A DNA stretch of 64,000 nucleotides from contig NC_061870.1 in assembly GCF_907164915.1 (NCBI RefSeq), forward strand, positions 26,759,348 through 26,823,347. Reading direction: 5' to 3'. This DNA comes from Impatiens glandulifera. Its lineage: Eukaryota; Streptophyta; Magnoliopsida; Ericales; Balsaminaceae. Both the position numbers and the translations under genes were made by a program. Below the pieces are notes generated by a model that was given only the letters and a program-made list of their open reading frames with translations, did not search any database and was not told the DNA's origin. This document shows positions 1-14,012 of this stretch, one piece after another (the stretch's first letter is position 1; every line of letters begins with the position of its first letter).

Positions 1-959
1 AGTTTGTAAGTATGAATTATTCGAAATATTAACGTTGTTGTCGGATCCTGCACAGTCGAAGCTATTATTTATGTTGTTGAGAATTGCCCTGCAGCCGCAT
101 AAAAGCGTCAAGTTGTAACATTATATATCCTAACCTTATATTTCAGTTGGAGAGCTCGTTACCCTTTATTACCTTTTTTTTAAGATTTTCGCACACATTA
201 AACTGGTATTATTTGTGTTATTTTTTCACAATTGTAATGATTTTTTTGTTATGCTTAATCGCCTATCCATTTCATAAAAAATTGCATGGATTTTTTTTCC
301 CTCAAATATCTCACTCAATTGCTTCTCATGAGACTAGGAAAAGGCAAATTCCAAATTCACTTCGAATTTCGGACCTCAACGTCCTGTTGCTCATGGTGTT
401 TCACGAAGATTTTGAAGATTTTACAAATTTCTCTCCAATTAAATTATTCACTATAAAATGATAGGATATAGTCTCATTGTTTAAGACCATCAAGTCTAAG
501 CTCAACAAACAAAAAAAACTCCAAATATGAGCTAACAATCAAAATCGGAACATAATTTATGTCTTACTATCAATTATAATTTCTTGTTAAATGGAGTATT
601 TTTTTAGCAAATTTTGATATTACTATTTTATATTTTTATTTATGAAATTGTTTGATTTTTTGTTATAAATTGTGAAAAGTATATTCATATGCTTATTCAA
701 AAGGGGGCTAAGTTGAGTGTATTTTCAATCAACTGTAGAAATCATTAATGAGGAAACTTAGACTTGGCAAGTTTGTAAATGTACCAACCAATGGTGGACC
801 GTGTTAATATGGGACCTGGTTTATAAGCTGTTGCTAGGAACAAGTCATTACAAGTCAATTCTAAATTAATTGATTCATAGAAGAATTGAAAATCAACCCC
901 AAGAAAATGTTTGTCACTTACAACCAATGTAATTAATATTGACCAAAATAATGTAACCC
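1..959. other. Gene-free left edge
   Basis: AT-rich DNA with no recognisable gene. A 125-codon open frame at 84-461 (+) has low-complexity hydrophobic content and no family resemblance. About 700-957 lies just downstream of the receptor kinase stop codon on the minus strand and probably holds its 3' untranslated region. Confidence 0.5.
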
Positions 960-3046
960 TTATTCTTGGTTTCTCGATTGAATCCCGGACAATAATGATG
1001 ATGAGTCTGAAGAATCATTAATGACGGCCCTGGAAGGTGAAAATTTGAATGGCTCTGGTGGAATTTCCATGGCATCAACATTTCCTTCTAACATTTTCAC
1101 CACTTCACACATTGACGGCCTTTGCAATGGATTTATTTGAATGCACCACAGCCCAACCAATATCATCTTTACCCCAAGCTCCTTTTCCTCCTCAGTAGTC
1201 GCGTTTGGAAGTTGTAGATCCTTTCCCTTCACGACTCTTTTGTAGATACAATCGGGAAAGTACACCTCGCTAGTTTGGTCATCATCTTTAATCTCTTTTG
1301 CACCCACCATCTCAAGAACCATCATCCCATAGCTATAGACATCGGACTTGTGAGAAGCCTTCCCAAACGCTCTAGAAGATACCTCCGGGGCAATGTACCC
1401 AATTGTTCCCCGTTGATCCATAGTGGACATTGTGCTCTGTCTCTTCTTGCAAAGTTTGGCCAATCCAAAATCAGATATTTTTGGACAGAATTCCTCGTCT
1501 AGAAGAATATTATGTGGTTTTATGTCAAAATGGACAATCCTAGTGGCGCAGCCCTGGTGCAAATACTCTAGTCCGCGGGCAATCCCAATCACAATCTGAT
1601 ACAATAGTTTCAATTCCAACCGAAGACTCGGGTCATCGCAGATAAACCTGTCTAGCGAACCGTTTGGCATGAACTCATAGACTAGAGCTCGTTTCTTACC
1701 TTGGTAACAAAAACCCAAAAGAGAAACCACGTTGACGTGGGAAGTCACACTAATGCTCTCGACTTCATTCATAAAATCACGTGAATCCCCTCCTTCTTCC
1801 TTGAGGAGCTTCACTGCCACAAGTTGCCCGCTTGGTAACTTCCCTTTGTATACAGTCCCGAAACCTCCTTGGCCTTGTTTATCGACGAATGATTTGGTAA
1901 TCTTTTCAATTTGGCGATAGCTATACCTTTTTGGAACATTGGCACCATAGTTTTTCATGAATTGCTCAACATTTGTATTGCCTGCTACAATAGCAGCTGT
2001 CGTGGACCTCGTGGTCTTACCATTTCTTTTTCTTTTGAAAAAGTAGACTCCTAAGATTATTCCTAATACAAGGAGAAGAATAATTGGAAGTCCTGGAAAA
2101 GATCAAGATATAGAGCAATGATTAACTTAGAGCAATGTAGGATTATTTGAAAATTGCAGTTTTGGTATATCTTACCTATACCTAATGTCATCCCAAGAGG
2201 AAACCTGTTTGATCCTGTTCAAATACAATCAATTCGTAAAGCTAGTTTTCATTCACTCTGAAACAAAACAATGTAAGAGATTGCAGGCGGAAGCATACCA
2301 CATATCTCGCTATCATCACCATCAGGACAATGACAGATAAACGCACCAGCGTTGTTCGCGTTCGAGCCACATACTCCCTTTGATTTAACACAATTCCTAC
2401 ACGCCTCATCGTTAGCCGACCAGACAAGCCCAAACCCGCTGTCTATAGCCTCCGTCACCTCAATTGACGATGAATTGCTGAGCAGAGCCTCGCCGGACGT
2501 CTGATTCACCTGAACAATTGCAGAGGAATTGCATCCGAGGACGGTATTGGTCCTATTGGAAGCTGAAGTTGATACGTAGAAATTAAAACTGGTGTTATTA
2601 GCGGCGGTATCGCAGGTGTTGTTTTTCAGTTCGATACAGTCATAGTAAAGAGTCAAATTGGCGACGTCGGCGGCGTAATTAAAAAGGGTGTTATCTAAGG
2701 TTGCGTTTTGGGGACTTGTTGGACAGGTACTGTTGTCGACGAATTCGTTTCTAGCGACGGTGATGGATTTTGATGGGTTGTTGATGTCGAGTATTCGGTA
2801 ATCCCATGATTGAATCGTGATTGTGGGTTGAGAATCGGCGGTGGTGCAATTGAGCTTGAACGAAGGATGGCCGCATGATTCTTGCCGGTTTCCACCCCAG
2901 AAAGGATAACCTAAATCGGCGATTTTCCCGCATTGAAACTGTTTTTTGCAGTCTTCGTATAGATTGTTTTGGGAATTGGCATGTGAGATTACAGAGACTA
3001 CGAGTAGGATTATCGATAGAAGTCGGAAGAAGCAGCGATCCAACAT
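960..3046 (-). CDS. LRK10L-type receptor-like kinase (WAK-associated ectodomain)
   Basis: A plasma-membrane receptor-like serine/threonine kinase, likely in cell-surface perception (cell wall, defence or hormone signalling). Three exons on the minus strand, 3046-2299, 2214-2176 and 2092-960, join in frame through GT-AG introns to 639 residues. Residues 1-25 are a signal peptide. The ectodomain carries the Cys-rich GUB_WAK-like block (CG..., YPFWGG, CGHP) and a WAK-associated C-terminal block (C-x2-C, GVCG, FICHC), with many N-glycosylation sites. The 39-nt exon 2 and the start of exon 3 encode the transmembrane helix (about 262-281). The kinase has a GQGGFG loop (336-341), VAVK lysine 357, HFD in place of HRD (Asp 452), DFG 470-472 and APE 497-499. 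The HFD makes it a non-RD kinase, as is usual in this subfamily. A W-box core (TTGACT on the minus strand, 3150-3155) lies about 100 bp upstream. The ligand cannot be told from sequence. Confidence 0.94.
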
Positions 3047-6000
3047 CTTCTTCTTCCTCGTATAGAGAAATCTACTGGTAGAGAAATGTCTGTCATATGA
3101 ACTTTGTGTGGAGCTGGTCTCCGGTCTCTGGTCTCCGTCGGCGACCAGAAGTCAACGCCAGTGATCTTTTTGTTGTGTTTTTTTTTTTCTTTCTTTTCAA
3201 TGCCAACTGTAAATCAATTAGGATTGAACAATCAATTCAAACCATTTAATACTTCAACTTTTACTTAATTATTATATTATTTTCATTGAAATTAAATCTA
3301 ATATATAATTTACCCAAAATAGATTAAAAAAAAGATTTTGACATATTTTTAATTATTTAAATAAATAATTCCAAATTAAGTATATCTTAATTGATTAAAA
3401 CGAAGTGTTTTAGTTATAATAGTTGAATTATTAAATAAATATATGACAATAAAAGACGAATTCTCTCGTTTTTTAATGTTTTTGGTTTGAATCCATCAAC
3501 TTTAAATTAGTTGAGTGTGTATGTAGAATATATGTTTAAATCACAAGAATTAGTTCGTAATTCAAAATAAAATCAAAACTAAACGTTTTAAAAAAATATA
3601 TATCAATTTTAAGTTTCCTTATTAATGAGATATTTATTTACAAATTTAAAACAATAAAACAAAATATGAAAAGAATGAGCATTAAACCAACTAAATATTA
3701 AATAGAAATAGAAATAAACAAATGTTACATTGAACTAGTTAATACTATAGTTAGGGTCGATATAGGTTTTATAAAAATTATAATAAAAAATAAAAAAAAA
3801 TATTTTAATTAATGACGGAGCAAACAAAACTTATATTACATATAATGTTATTTGCTCCTTACTAATTCCGGTGTGTATTGTTGTCTTGATGATATATAAT
3901 ATACTTATGTATAGAAAGTCATAAAAATACGTTTTTAATATTTTCTGAAATTTTCAACTAAAAAAATAATAAAATTTAAAAAAATATATATATATTAATT
4001 AATTTCATACATAAAATTAATATTTAAAAAGTATTTTTTTTAGTCGGGTAAACTGCATTCCAACTTATTTCAGTTGGTTTTATTTTATTATGACTAAAAT
4101 ATATTTGGTTCAACCTATTTTTATTTTCCCTTATTTTTTTTTCAAAGTGGTCAGGTCGAATAGGGGTCACTAGGTAGGATTCACTATTATATATATAATT
4201 AAATATTTTATAATTTAAATTAATATTTGAACAAAATATTTGAAAATAAATAAAAAAATTTGGTGGAAACATAAATCCAACTCCAAATTTTTTCAAACAA
4301 ATTTTTAAACAAAATTTTCCTTTTAAAAAAGAGAAAAAAGTAATTATATCAGATAAAAAACTTTTATTTATAAGTAAAAACATTTTTTTTCTAAATAATT
4401 ATAGATCTGCCCAGCAGTGTCTTATCGTTCTCAACTCTCAACACTAACATACACTACACAATTTTGGTGAATGAGTCAATTTTTTGGTAATCAAGGGCAC
4501 ATGACTATTTACAATTATTATTTTTATTGGTAATTTTATGATTTTAAATTTAATATTTATATTAATTATTTTCTTATTAATAATTATATTACATTTTTAA
4601 TATATATATATATAATAATAATACTTTAAACTCTAACTATGAAAAACTCTTTAACTTATTAGTGTTATGATTTACTAGAGAAAATAATAGATTTAAGTAA
4701 GAAAACTGTAAGCAAACAAAATACAAATATATATATATATATATATTATTTTATTTTATTTACTAATCTATGTAAATTAATTTATTATAATTAAAACTTT
4801 TAATAAGTTAAATTAAATTGTACAAGAATAAAATATATATTATAACATTTAATTCATTAGTTATTATATAAATTATATGTATTGTAATTTATTAAAATTA
4901 AAATAAAAGGTTATAATATTTTTTATAATAATATTATATTACATTTTTAATAAAATACAATTATATAGATAAGGAGTTTGATTTATTCACTTATTTGATA
5001 ACAATAAACTAAGAAAGGTTTTGAAGATCTTTTTCAAAAGAGAAACGCTAAATTTAAAAAGGGAAATGCAAAGTTTATTAGTGATCAATTCAAATAAATA
5101 GCCAATTATTTTAGTTATTTCTCCAATAAATCAAATTAATTAGATTTTTCATTTTCAATTTAATATTTTTGAAAATATAATTATTTAATAATTTTTGTTT
5201 AAACTTTTTCTAAAATATGTTTTGGCACTTTATTTTTTTTTGTTAATATTCTATTAGAGGTTATTAAATTTAAATGTACATGGACATTAATATTGATGAT
5301 ATGGAGAGTAACTGAGAGACACTTTGGATAAGGGTACATGTGATAAAGAATCTCTGTGCGCAAAGTTATTTATATTGCATCGAGTCTCTCTCCATTTATC
5401 TTGAGTTTAAATGATTAAACAATAACAAATATTTTTTTTTTTTTATAAAAACACTCTTTTTATATTTTATTCTAATATTAACTTAAATAAAATAATATTT
5501 TGATTATATCACAAATTTATTGATATTTTTCCTTCAAACTTAATTTTGATTTGACTTATTCATAATAAATATAGATAGAAGTTAATTTGATATATACTTT
5601 AAATTGTTAAAATAAATAAATAAATTAATTAGTTAAAAAAATTGTTTTTATAAATAGGGTTTATAAATAGTATACATTTTTGTTCTTAACTTTTGATGCT
5701 TTATTTGTTGGTTCGGATTGAATGAAACTCAAATCATTATTCCCCATTTTCTATTAGATAAATCTCCTTTATTTTCTTATTCTTTATTTATTTATAAATC
5801 AAAATTTAATAAATAAAATATTAAAAGATTCATTAAATAAATGTTTTAAGATGTCCAGAAACTAAAAATACAAAATAACTTAATAACATAATTTGAAATG
5901 AGTTGTACATACTATTATTTTTATATAAAATTAGTTCCTTTAATTTTATTTATTATAATACAAAAATGATCGGAAAAGGGGAACATTAGGAGGTTGTCGA

Positions 6001-7219
6001 ATTTTGATGTGTCAATTTGAACACGACACAATCATAGTCGTGCAATGTTTAATTGTATACTTTATGAGAAATAAGTTTAAAGCACGATAACTACCCCATA
6101 ATAATATTTTAAAAGAAAATAACACTTTCAACATTTTATTTTATTTTTTAAAAAACATTAAATGATATTTGTGTACACTTTCTTTTAAAATATTTTAAAT
6201 CACAAAAATACAAAATTACAAAATTTAATATAGTACAAATTAACCATATCCAATGATTAAATTGAAGTTAATTCTTCCAACAAAGGAATCAACATTTTTG
6301 TGTTCATCTGGATTACTTAAGTTTTGAGTCTTATACTTTTTTAATTTTTATTTTAATGTCACTAGATTTTAAGATTTTAGTTATTTGTGTTCATTAGTCT
6401 TCTTTCATCACCTAATTCAATTTTTCCTATTTATGTTCTCTAGTCTTCTTGGTTCTTATTTGTGTTCTCTAACTCTATCAATGCTATACTATTAATTAAT
6501 ATAATCTTATAACAAATTTTTATTTATTTAATATTCTTACACTGTATAGTATTCCTTCATCAAAAAATTGAAACAACATAATAGTTGGTTATAAGATATG
6601 ATTTCTTATGTTATATTTGTTGTACTTACTTGAAAGCTAATAGATAGCAGTCAAAAATTAATTACTTTTTTTTTTAATTAATATCAAAACTATTTCATGA
6701 TTAATAATAAAACAGTAGCAAATTTACATTAACCTCAATTTTTTATTTTTTCAATATAATTCATTACTTAATTCTCTAATTTTTAAAAAGAGGCATAGAC
6801 ACACGTCGATCCACCCGTATAATTTTTCTATTTCAATTTTTGTTACGTTATCTATCGGAAGGTAACAATATTGATCTCCTCAACTTTCAAGGGACATGTT
6901 GAGCTTCCTCTCATTGTCTTAATTAGATTAAATTTAACTTAAATATGTTACATTTGATTTAAGTACTTTTAATTTATAATGTTTTGTTCACTTAGAGGCC
7001 AATGCAAATTCAGATATGGACTTAATTGTTTGTGACATTTGCATTTCACTTCTTTTTTTCTGCATCTGTGCAAGGTTTGACCGTGAATGGTTCATTTATG
7101 TATTTAGAAATAAGATGGTTTTTATATATATTTTTTAAAATGAGTTGCATTATCATAGTGTAAGCATAACAAGAATAATACAAATCAATATTGTGCACCA
7201 AAGAGAAACAATTACTTTT
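3047..7219. other. AT-rich intergenic DNA, no gene seen
   Basis: About 4.2 kb of strongly AT-rich DNA. It holds short TA runs (about 4600-4615 and 4725-4745), frequent stops in all frames and no protein family match. The first 100 bp or so (3047-3180) is less AT-rich, contains repeated GGTCTC words, and is the likely promoter/5' leader of the receptor kinase. No RNA gene or structured repeat could be supported in the rest. Confidence 0.5.
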
Positions 7220-7373
7220 AAGTATTGTATTAAAGCAACTCAAAAATAGAATCTATAAATAGTAAATTAACTAAATACTTCAATTTTCAAATGGGTGTAT
7301 ATAACATATTTACTATTTTTTTTGTTAAATAGTAAATTAACAAAATAAAAATAGTAAATTAACAAAATAAAAT

Positions 7374-7435
7374 GGCTTCGCCCGGGGACCTTCAGTGTGT
7401 TAGACTGACGTGATAACCAACTACACCACGAAACC
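7374..7435 (-). pseudogene. tRNA-Val(AAC) pseudogene, T-arm deleted (copy 1)
   Basis: On the minus strand this reads as a plant tRNA-Val. The acceptor strand begins GGTTTCG, followed by a complete D-arm (TAGTTGGTTA, the internal A box) and an anticodon stem TCAGT/ACTGA enclosing the loop CTAACAC, anticodon AAC. After the variable region it jumps directly to the 3' acceptor GGGCGAAGCC. It is 62 nt instead of about 74, lacking 12 nt of the T-arm, which removes the T loop and the B box. It cannot fold as a normal tRNA and should not be a functional gene. Confidence 0.85.
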
Positions 7436-7694
7436 TATATATTTAACATACAAACTATAATAGTCTTGACCTTGAAAAGACTATTATACACCACGAAACC
7501 TATACATTTAACAATTAATCAAGTATTGTACTAAAGCAACTCAAAAATAGAATCTATAAATAGTAAATTAACTCAATACTTCAATTTTCAAATGGGTGTA
7601 TATAACATATTTATAATTAAGTGCATGAAAATGAAGAAAAAAAATGACTTCGACCGGTTTAAACCGCTCTAAATAGTAAATTAACTCAAAAAAT

Positions 7695-7756
7695 GGCTTC
7701 GCCCGGAGATCTTCAGTGTGTTAGACTGACGTGATAACCAACTACACCACGAAACC
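7695..7756 (-). pseudogene. tRNA-Val(AAC) pseudogene, T-arm deleted (copy 2)
   Basis: This is the second tRNA-Val-like copy. It matches copy 1 at nearly every base, has the same anticodon loop CTAACAC and the same 12-nt loss of the T-arm. The junction here reads CTCCGGGCG, which suggests the deletion happened between the two CCGG-type words that normally flank the T loop. The shared deletion shows that it predates the tandem duplication. Confidence 0.85.
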
Positions 7757-7800
7757 TATACATTTAACATACAAACTATAATAGTCTTGCCCTTGAAAAC

Positions 7801-8319
7801 CTCTAATATAACTCATTTAGTACTTTAGCTTTATTAAATATAATAATAACATCATTGTGTATTAGATTGATGCTACAAGTTATAAGCATAAGAAGCATAT
7901 ACTATATATTTCATTTATAATATTATTAAATTTGTTTAATCTCTATGAAATATTTTTCTTTGATATAACCATGTTAAAATGCCTTAAAATTATATGAGTT
8001 ATGACCCTTTTGTAATTTGGGCAAATTATAGAAGTAAAGTGGTACCATGTGCCTTAAAATTGATAATCCTACTTTGAGGCTCAAATAACTGAAGTAGGAC
8101 ATAGCCCTTAGGTAGGGTCGAGTCATGGAAACTAACCCCAAAAAAGGGATGGACAATGTTATGTTTAAAAAAAAATATCCTAATTGAATAAACAAGTCCA
8201 ATAATGTATAAGTACACAATTCTTATTATTATTGGTAGTTGTTCTACTTACTCAATAGAATAACCAAGAAGAAGAAAAAAACAGATGTTGATTGCCAAAG
8301 CGAAAGCAATCGAAGCTCA
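7801..8319. other. Intergenic, 3' side of the acyl-CoA lyase gene
   Basis: AT-rich spacer. The portion closest to 8319 should include the 3' untranslated region of the minus-strand lyase gene. Short open frames at 7974-8219 (-) look like chance frames: low complexity and no recognisable domain. Confidence 0.45.
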
Positions 8320-10100
8320 TCAATTCTTGTGCTGCATCCTCCCACTTTCAGCACCAGCATAGGGGTCAATTGTAACGTTTATAACGGCTGGCTTCTTCTC
8401 AGAAAAGGATATATCGAGTGCAGACTTGAGCTCGTCGGGTGTTCCCACAAGGTACCCTTTCCCTCCAAAGGCCTGGCTTAGGACATGATATGCAGCTCCA
8501 GGGACAAAAGATGTAGGTGCTGGATCGTCCTTGAAAGGCCCCGAGATTTCTTCAGGGTTCCTCCTATCCCCACCATAAACACCCCCATTGTTGAACACTA
8601 TCACCACTACTGGTAGCTGATATCGAACCAAAGTCTGCAAATGTTTTCTCAACATACTTCAATACATGTTTATGGTAATGGAAATTAATTAATGCAAGTT
8701 AAAAATACCTCAACTTCCATTGCACTAAAACCAAATCCAGAATCACCTTCAACAGCCACAACAAGCCTATCAGGTGAAGCCACGGCTGCAGCAATGCAAT
8801 AACCCAAACCAACTCCCATTGTACCCCAAGTACCTGCATCTAACCTAGTCCTTGGCTCTGTCTGAATCAAAACTCCTCTACCCACATCCATGGTGTTTGC
8901 TCCTTCAGACACCAATATTGGAGCAGGACTGCCAATTCCAAGAATTGCATCCCGAATAATCCTCATTGGTGTCAAGAAATTAAATGGAACCACATCCTTT
9001 GCCAATTGTGCCTCCATTTTCAACACATTCTCCTTCGCCTTCTTTGCTATGGCCTCCACCCAAGGATGGCTCTTCCCCAAACAGAACGGGTTGTTCTTAA
9101 TTTCCTTGTTGATCGATGACAAAACTTCTTTTGCATCTCCGATCAATCCTAGATAAGGCTTCCTAAGTTCTATCTCTTCCTTACTTACATCAACCAATAT
9201 GAATTTAACATCATTAGACCATTTGGGTGATTCCCCAAAGTGCAGCAGCCAATTCAGCCGAGCACCAACTATAAGAGCCACATCACATTTTCCAATCGCA
9301 AGAGACCTGGCTGCAGTTGCAGCCAGCTCGTGCTGATCGGGTAATAAACCTTTCCCCATTGGGGTGGGCAGGAAAGGAATTCCTGCAGACTCAACCAAGT
9401 TTTTCAATTCATTTTCAGCTCTAGAGTAAGCAGCTCCCTTACCAAATACAATCAGAGGCCTCTCAGCAGACCGAAGGAGAGAAACAGCTTTCGCAATCTC
9501 AGAACCTCCGACTGACTTAATTTCTCCTCGTTTTCTGGAATTCTCTGCATCAGATAGCAATTTCTCGGCCTCCGATTCAGTTACAGTTTGATGAAGAACG
9601 TCAGTCGGAAGATCCAAATAACATCCTCCTGGACGACCGGACACCGCCTGATCAACGACCTGGAAGACACAATTAGGGATTTCACGAATATCCGTCGCTT
9701 TCACGGAGAATTTCGAGAAGGGTTTTGCCGCAGCAATCTGATCAAGCTCCTGGAAGTCTCCCCGGCCATAATCCTTCTGATCGCAAGATCCGGAAATCAT
9801 GACCATCGGCCAGCAATTGATGGCAGCATTAGAGAGACCAGCGAGGCCGTGGACGCAGCCGGGGCCGGATACTGTGAGAAGAACTCCTGGTTTTCCAGTC
9901 AAGTAGCCATATGCGGAGGCAGCGTATCCGGCGGATTGCTCATTGTGGAAGGCGATGAAGCGGATTCCCAAGGCGACGGCACGATTGGCTAGAGATGTTA
10001 CTGGAATTCCTACGACGCCGAACATTCTATCAATGCCAGCGCGTGCCAAGGCTTTAGCAACCATGATGTTACCATCGATGAGTGTGGATGAATCCGCCAT
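8320..10100 (-). CDS. HACL: 2-hydroxyacyl-CoA lyase (ThDP-dependent, oxalyl-CoA decarboxylase-like)
   Basis: A thiamine-diphosphate enzyme that splits 2-hydroxyacyl-CoA into formyl-CoA and an aldehyde one carbon shorter, a step of fatty-acid alpha-oxidation. Two exons, 10100-8709 and 8634-8320, join in frame (GAG/gtatt...cag/ACT) to 568 residues, the usual family length. The N-terminal pyrimidine-binding domain has the catalytic-type Glu 54 in FHNEQSAG. The central domain follows. The C-terminal PP domain has the metal/ThDP motif GDS (452-454) with NN at 479-480, spread across the intron. I chose ATG 10100 (MADSST...) because known plant homologues begin MAD; an in-frame ATG at 10136 would add 12 residues. 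The C-terminus QHKN is like that of the Arabidopsis homologue and is not a canonical SKL-type peroxisomal signal, so location is uncertain. Confidence 0.96.
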
Positions 10101-10172
10101 GGAAATGGAACTGAACCCACCACCCAAAATATTCAATTGAAGAAGATGGCTTACAAATTGAAGAACTCAATA

Positions 10173-10203
10173 CTTTTATATCTCCAAGATTGATGCTTTT
10201 ATA
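10173..10203 (-). promoter_or_regulatory. Candidate TATA boxes of the HACL gene
   Basis: Two TATAAAAG words read on the minus strand, at 10180-10173 and 10203-10196. They lie about 75 and 100 bp upstream of the chosen ATG, a plausible distance for a plant core promoter with a short leader. Which one is used cannot be told. Confidence 0.5.
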
Positions 10204-11236
10204 GTTTCCTAATATCAATTTTTATAATGGATTATTTATATTAAACTAAATTTTCTAAGACAATTTAATAAGAAAAATATATATAACTCAAATATGGCCT
10301 ATGGGCATTAAAAATTATTTTTTATTTAAAAAATAATATAATATATATATTGAGTCAAATAATTAACTTGTTATGAGAATCAAAATCGAAATTGCTCTTG
10401 GAAACCTTATTTGGCACGTTGTTGACTAGGATTTAAATATACAAATGATTAAAAAAACACGGCACCTGCCTGTATATATTAGGATTTAACTTAATTTATT
10501 AATTATTACCAAAAATTAAATTAATTTAACCTATAACTCACCATATATTTTGTCTTATGTTATGTTGATATATATTATTATTTTATGAAAATGATGTATG
10601 AAAAGTCTAGAATGTTATGATAATCTATGGAGAAATAAATAATAGACTTTGCCAGCTTCTAATTAAATTGAAAGAATAAAGAGGCTTTGAAATAGTTGTG
10701 AATTTTAAAGTTTAATCTCAAATTATTAATTTTATTGTAGATATTTCAATTAATTAATCATTTTCATAAGACAAATTAACATTTTGGTAACCCTGAACTA
10801 GAGTTTTCCTTTTAAGTTAATCAATTATATCTTTGTAATACCAAAAACATTTATTTCATATATTTTATTTTATTTTTTTCAATTATATTTTATTTTAGTT
10901 CATCAAACAAAATAATTTAAATTTGTTTATATAAAATTTAAATATAAAAGAACATTACAATAATTCAATCTATTAAAACTCAAATAACCTCCTTTAATTA
11001 AATAGTTTCTAAATAAAAATCTCAAATAAGACAACATCAAACAAACTCTCGGATGCTCTATGACGGACATAAGCCTGGTTAGGGTTCTATATTTCTTCCA
11101 AACAAAAAATATCATTATCTATAAAATATTTCTACTTACTCAAATTACTTTTTTTTTTTTAAATAATAAGATTTTTTTTATTGACCCATATCCGAATCAT
11201 ATCTATTATCATTTTCTTAAAAAATGAATAAATAAA
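10204..11236. other. Intergenic, nothing recognised
   Basis: AT-rich DNA between the lyase promoter and a foldback element. There is no protein-like open frame, RNA gene or clear repeat. Confidence 0.45.
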
Positions 11237-11245
11237 TAAGAGGCA

Positions 11246-11682
11246 GGAAATTTGATGAAATGACCCTAAAAAGCTAAAAAGGGAGTAAACGAACGGGTGA
11301 ACAGCGCATAATTTTAAATGTCTTGATGACCATTATATATATTTTTTTGACGAAATTGGCCCTGTCGCGAAATGCAACCGCCAGTTGCGAGACGTAACCA
11401 GATGCCATGTGAAAAATTCACAATCGGATTGCCGGTTGCGTCTCGCGAATGTCGGTTGCGTCTCGCGAATGCATCTCGCAATTGCCGGTTGCGTCTCGTG
11501 AATGCCAGTTGCTCTCGCAACCGGGAGTGCGTCTCGCGATTGTGGATTTTTCACCTGACATCCGGTTGCGTCTCGCGACAGGGACAATTTCGTCAAAAAA
11601 AAATATGAAGTGGTCACTAGCGCATTTAAAATTATGCGCTGGTCACCAGCTCATTTACCCGAGGGTTTTCGTCAAATTTTCC
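11246..11682. mobile_element. Foldback (MITE-like) element with 9-bp target duplication
   Basis: A 437-bp element whose halves are inverted repeats of each other. The left end (GGAAATTTGATGAAATGACC) pairs with the right end (GGTTTTCGTCAAATTTTCC). The inner arms also pair: GCGCATAATTTTAAATG with CATTTAAAATTATGCGC, and GACGAAATTG with CAATTTCGTC. The pairing continues to about 11440. The centre holds repeated GTTGCGTCTCGCGAATG words, GC-rich in an AT-rich region. It is flanked by TAAGAGGCA (11237-11245) and TAAGAAACA (11683-11691), a 9-bp near-match. A 9-bp duplication and long terminal inverted repeats point to the Mutator superfamily, non-autonomous. It encodes no protein. Confidence 0.8.
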
Positions 11683-11691
11683 TAAGAAACA

Positions 11692-14012
<2,321 letters not shown>

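Larger units (their letters stand above)
7220..7800. repeat. Tandem duplication, about 300-320 bp period, carrying tRNA-like copies
   Basis: The block starting at 7220 recurs at 7521 with nearly identical sequence for about 90 bp, including the AAATGGGTGTATATAACATA stretch. Each block then leads into a tRNA-Val-like segment (7374-7435 and 7695-7756). A third, very partial copy of the tRNA 5' end (CACCACGAAACC) sits at about 7490-7501. The offset grows from 301 bp at the left to 321 bp at the tRNA segments, so small indels separate the copies. Confidence 0.85.

Noticed and set aside
84..461. A 125-codon open frame at the left edge
   Set aside because: Low-complexity hydrophobic text, no family resemblance, AT-rich composition like non-coding flanks.
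745..927. A 60-codon minus-strand frame after the receptor kinase stop codon
   Set aside because: Lies in the probable 3' untranslated region; no domain; likely chance.
4024..4383. A 119-codon minus-strand frame
   Set aside because: Phe/Asn/Ile/Lys-rich composition expected from AT-rich DNA; no recognisable motif.
7374..7756. Functional tRNA-Val genes
   Set aside because: Both copies lack 12 nt of the T-arm and the B box, so neither can be a normal tRNA gene.
11314..11685. Overlapping frames on both strands full of TRRNR / ASRECRL repeats
   Set aside because: They are translations of the self-complementary loop and arms of the foldback element.
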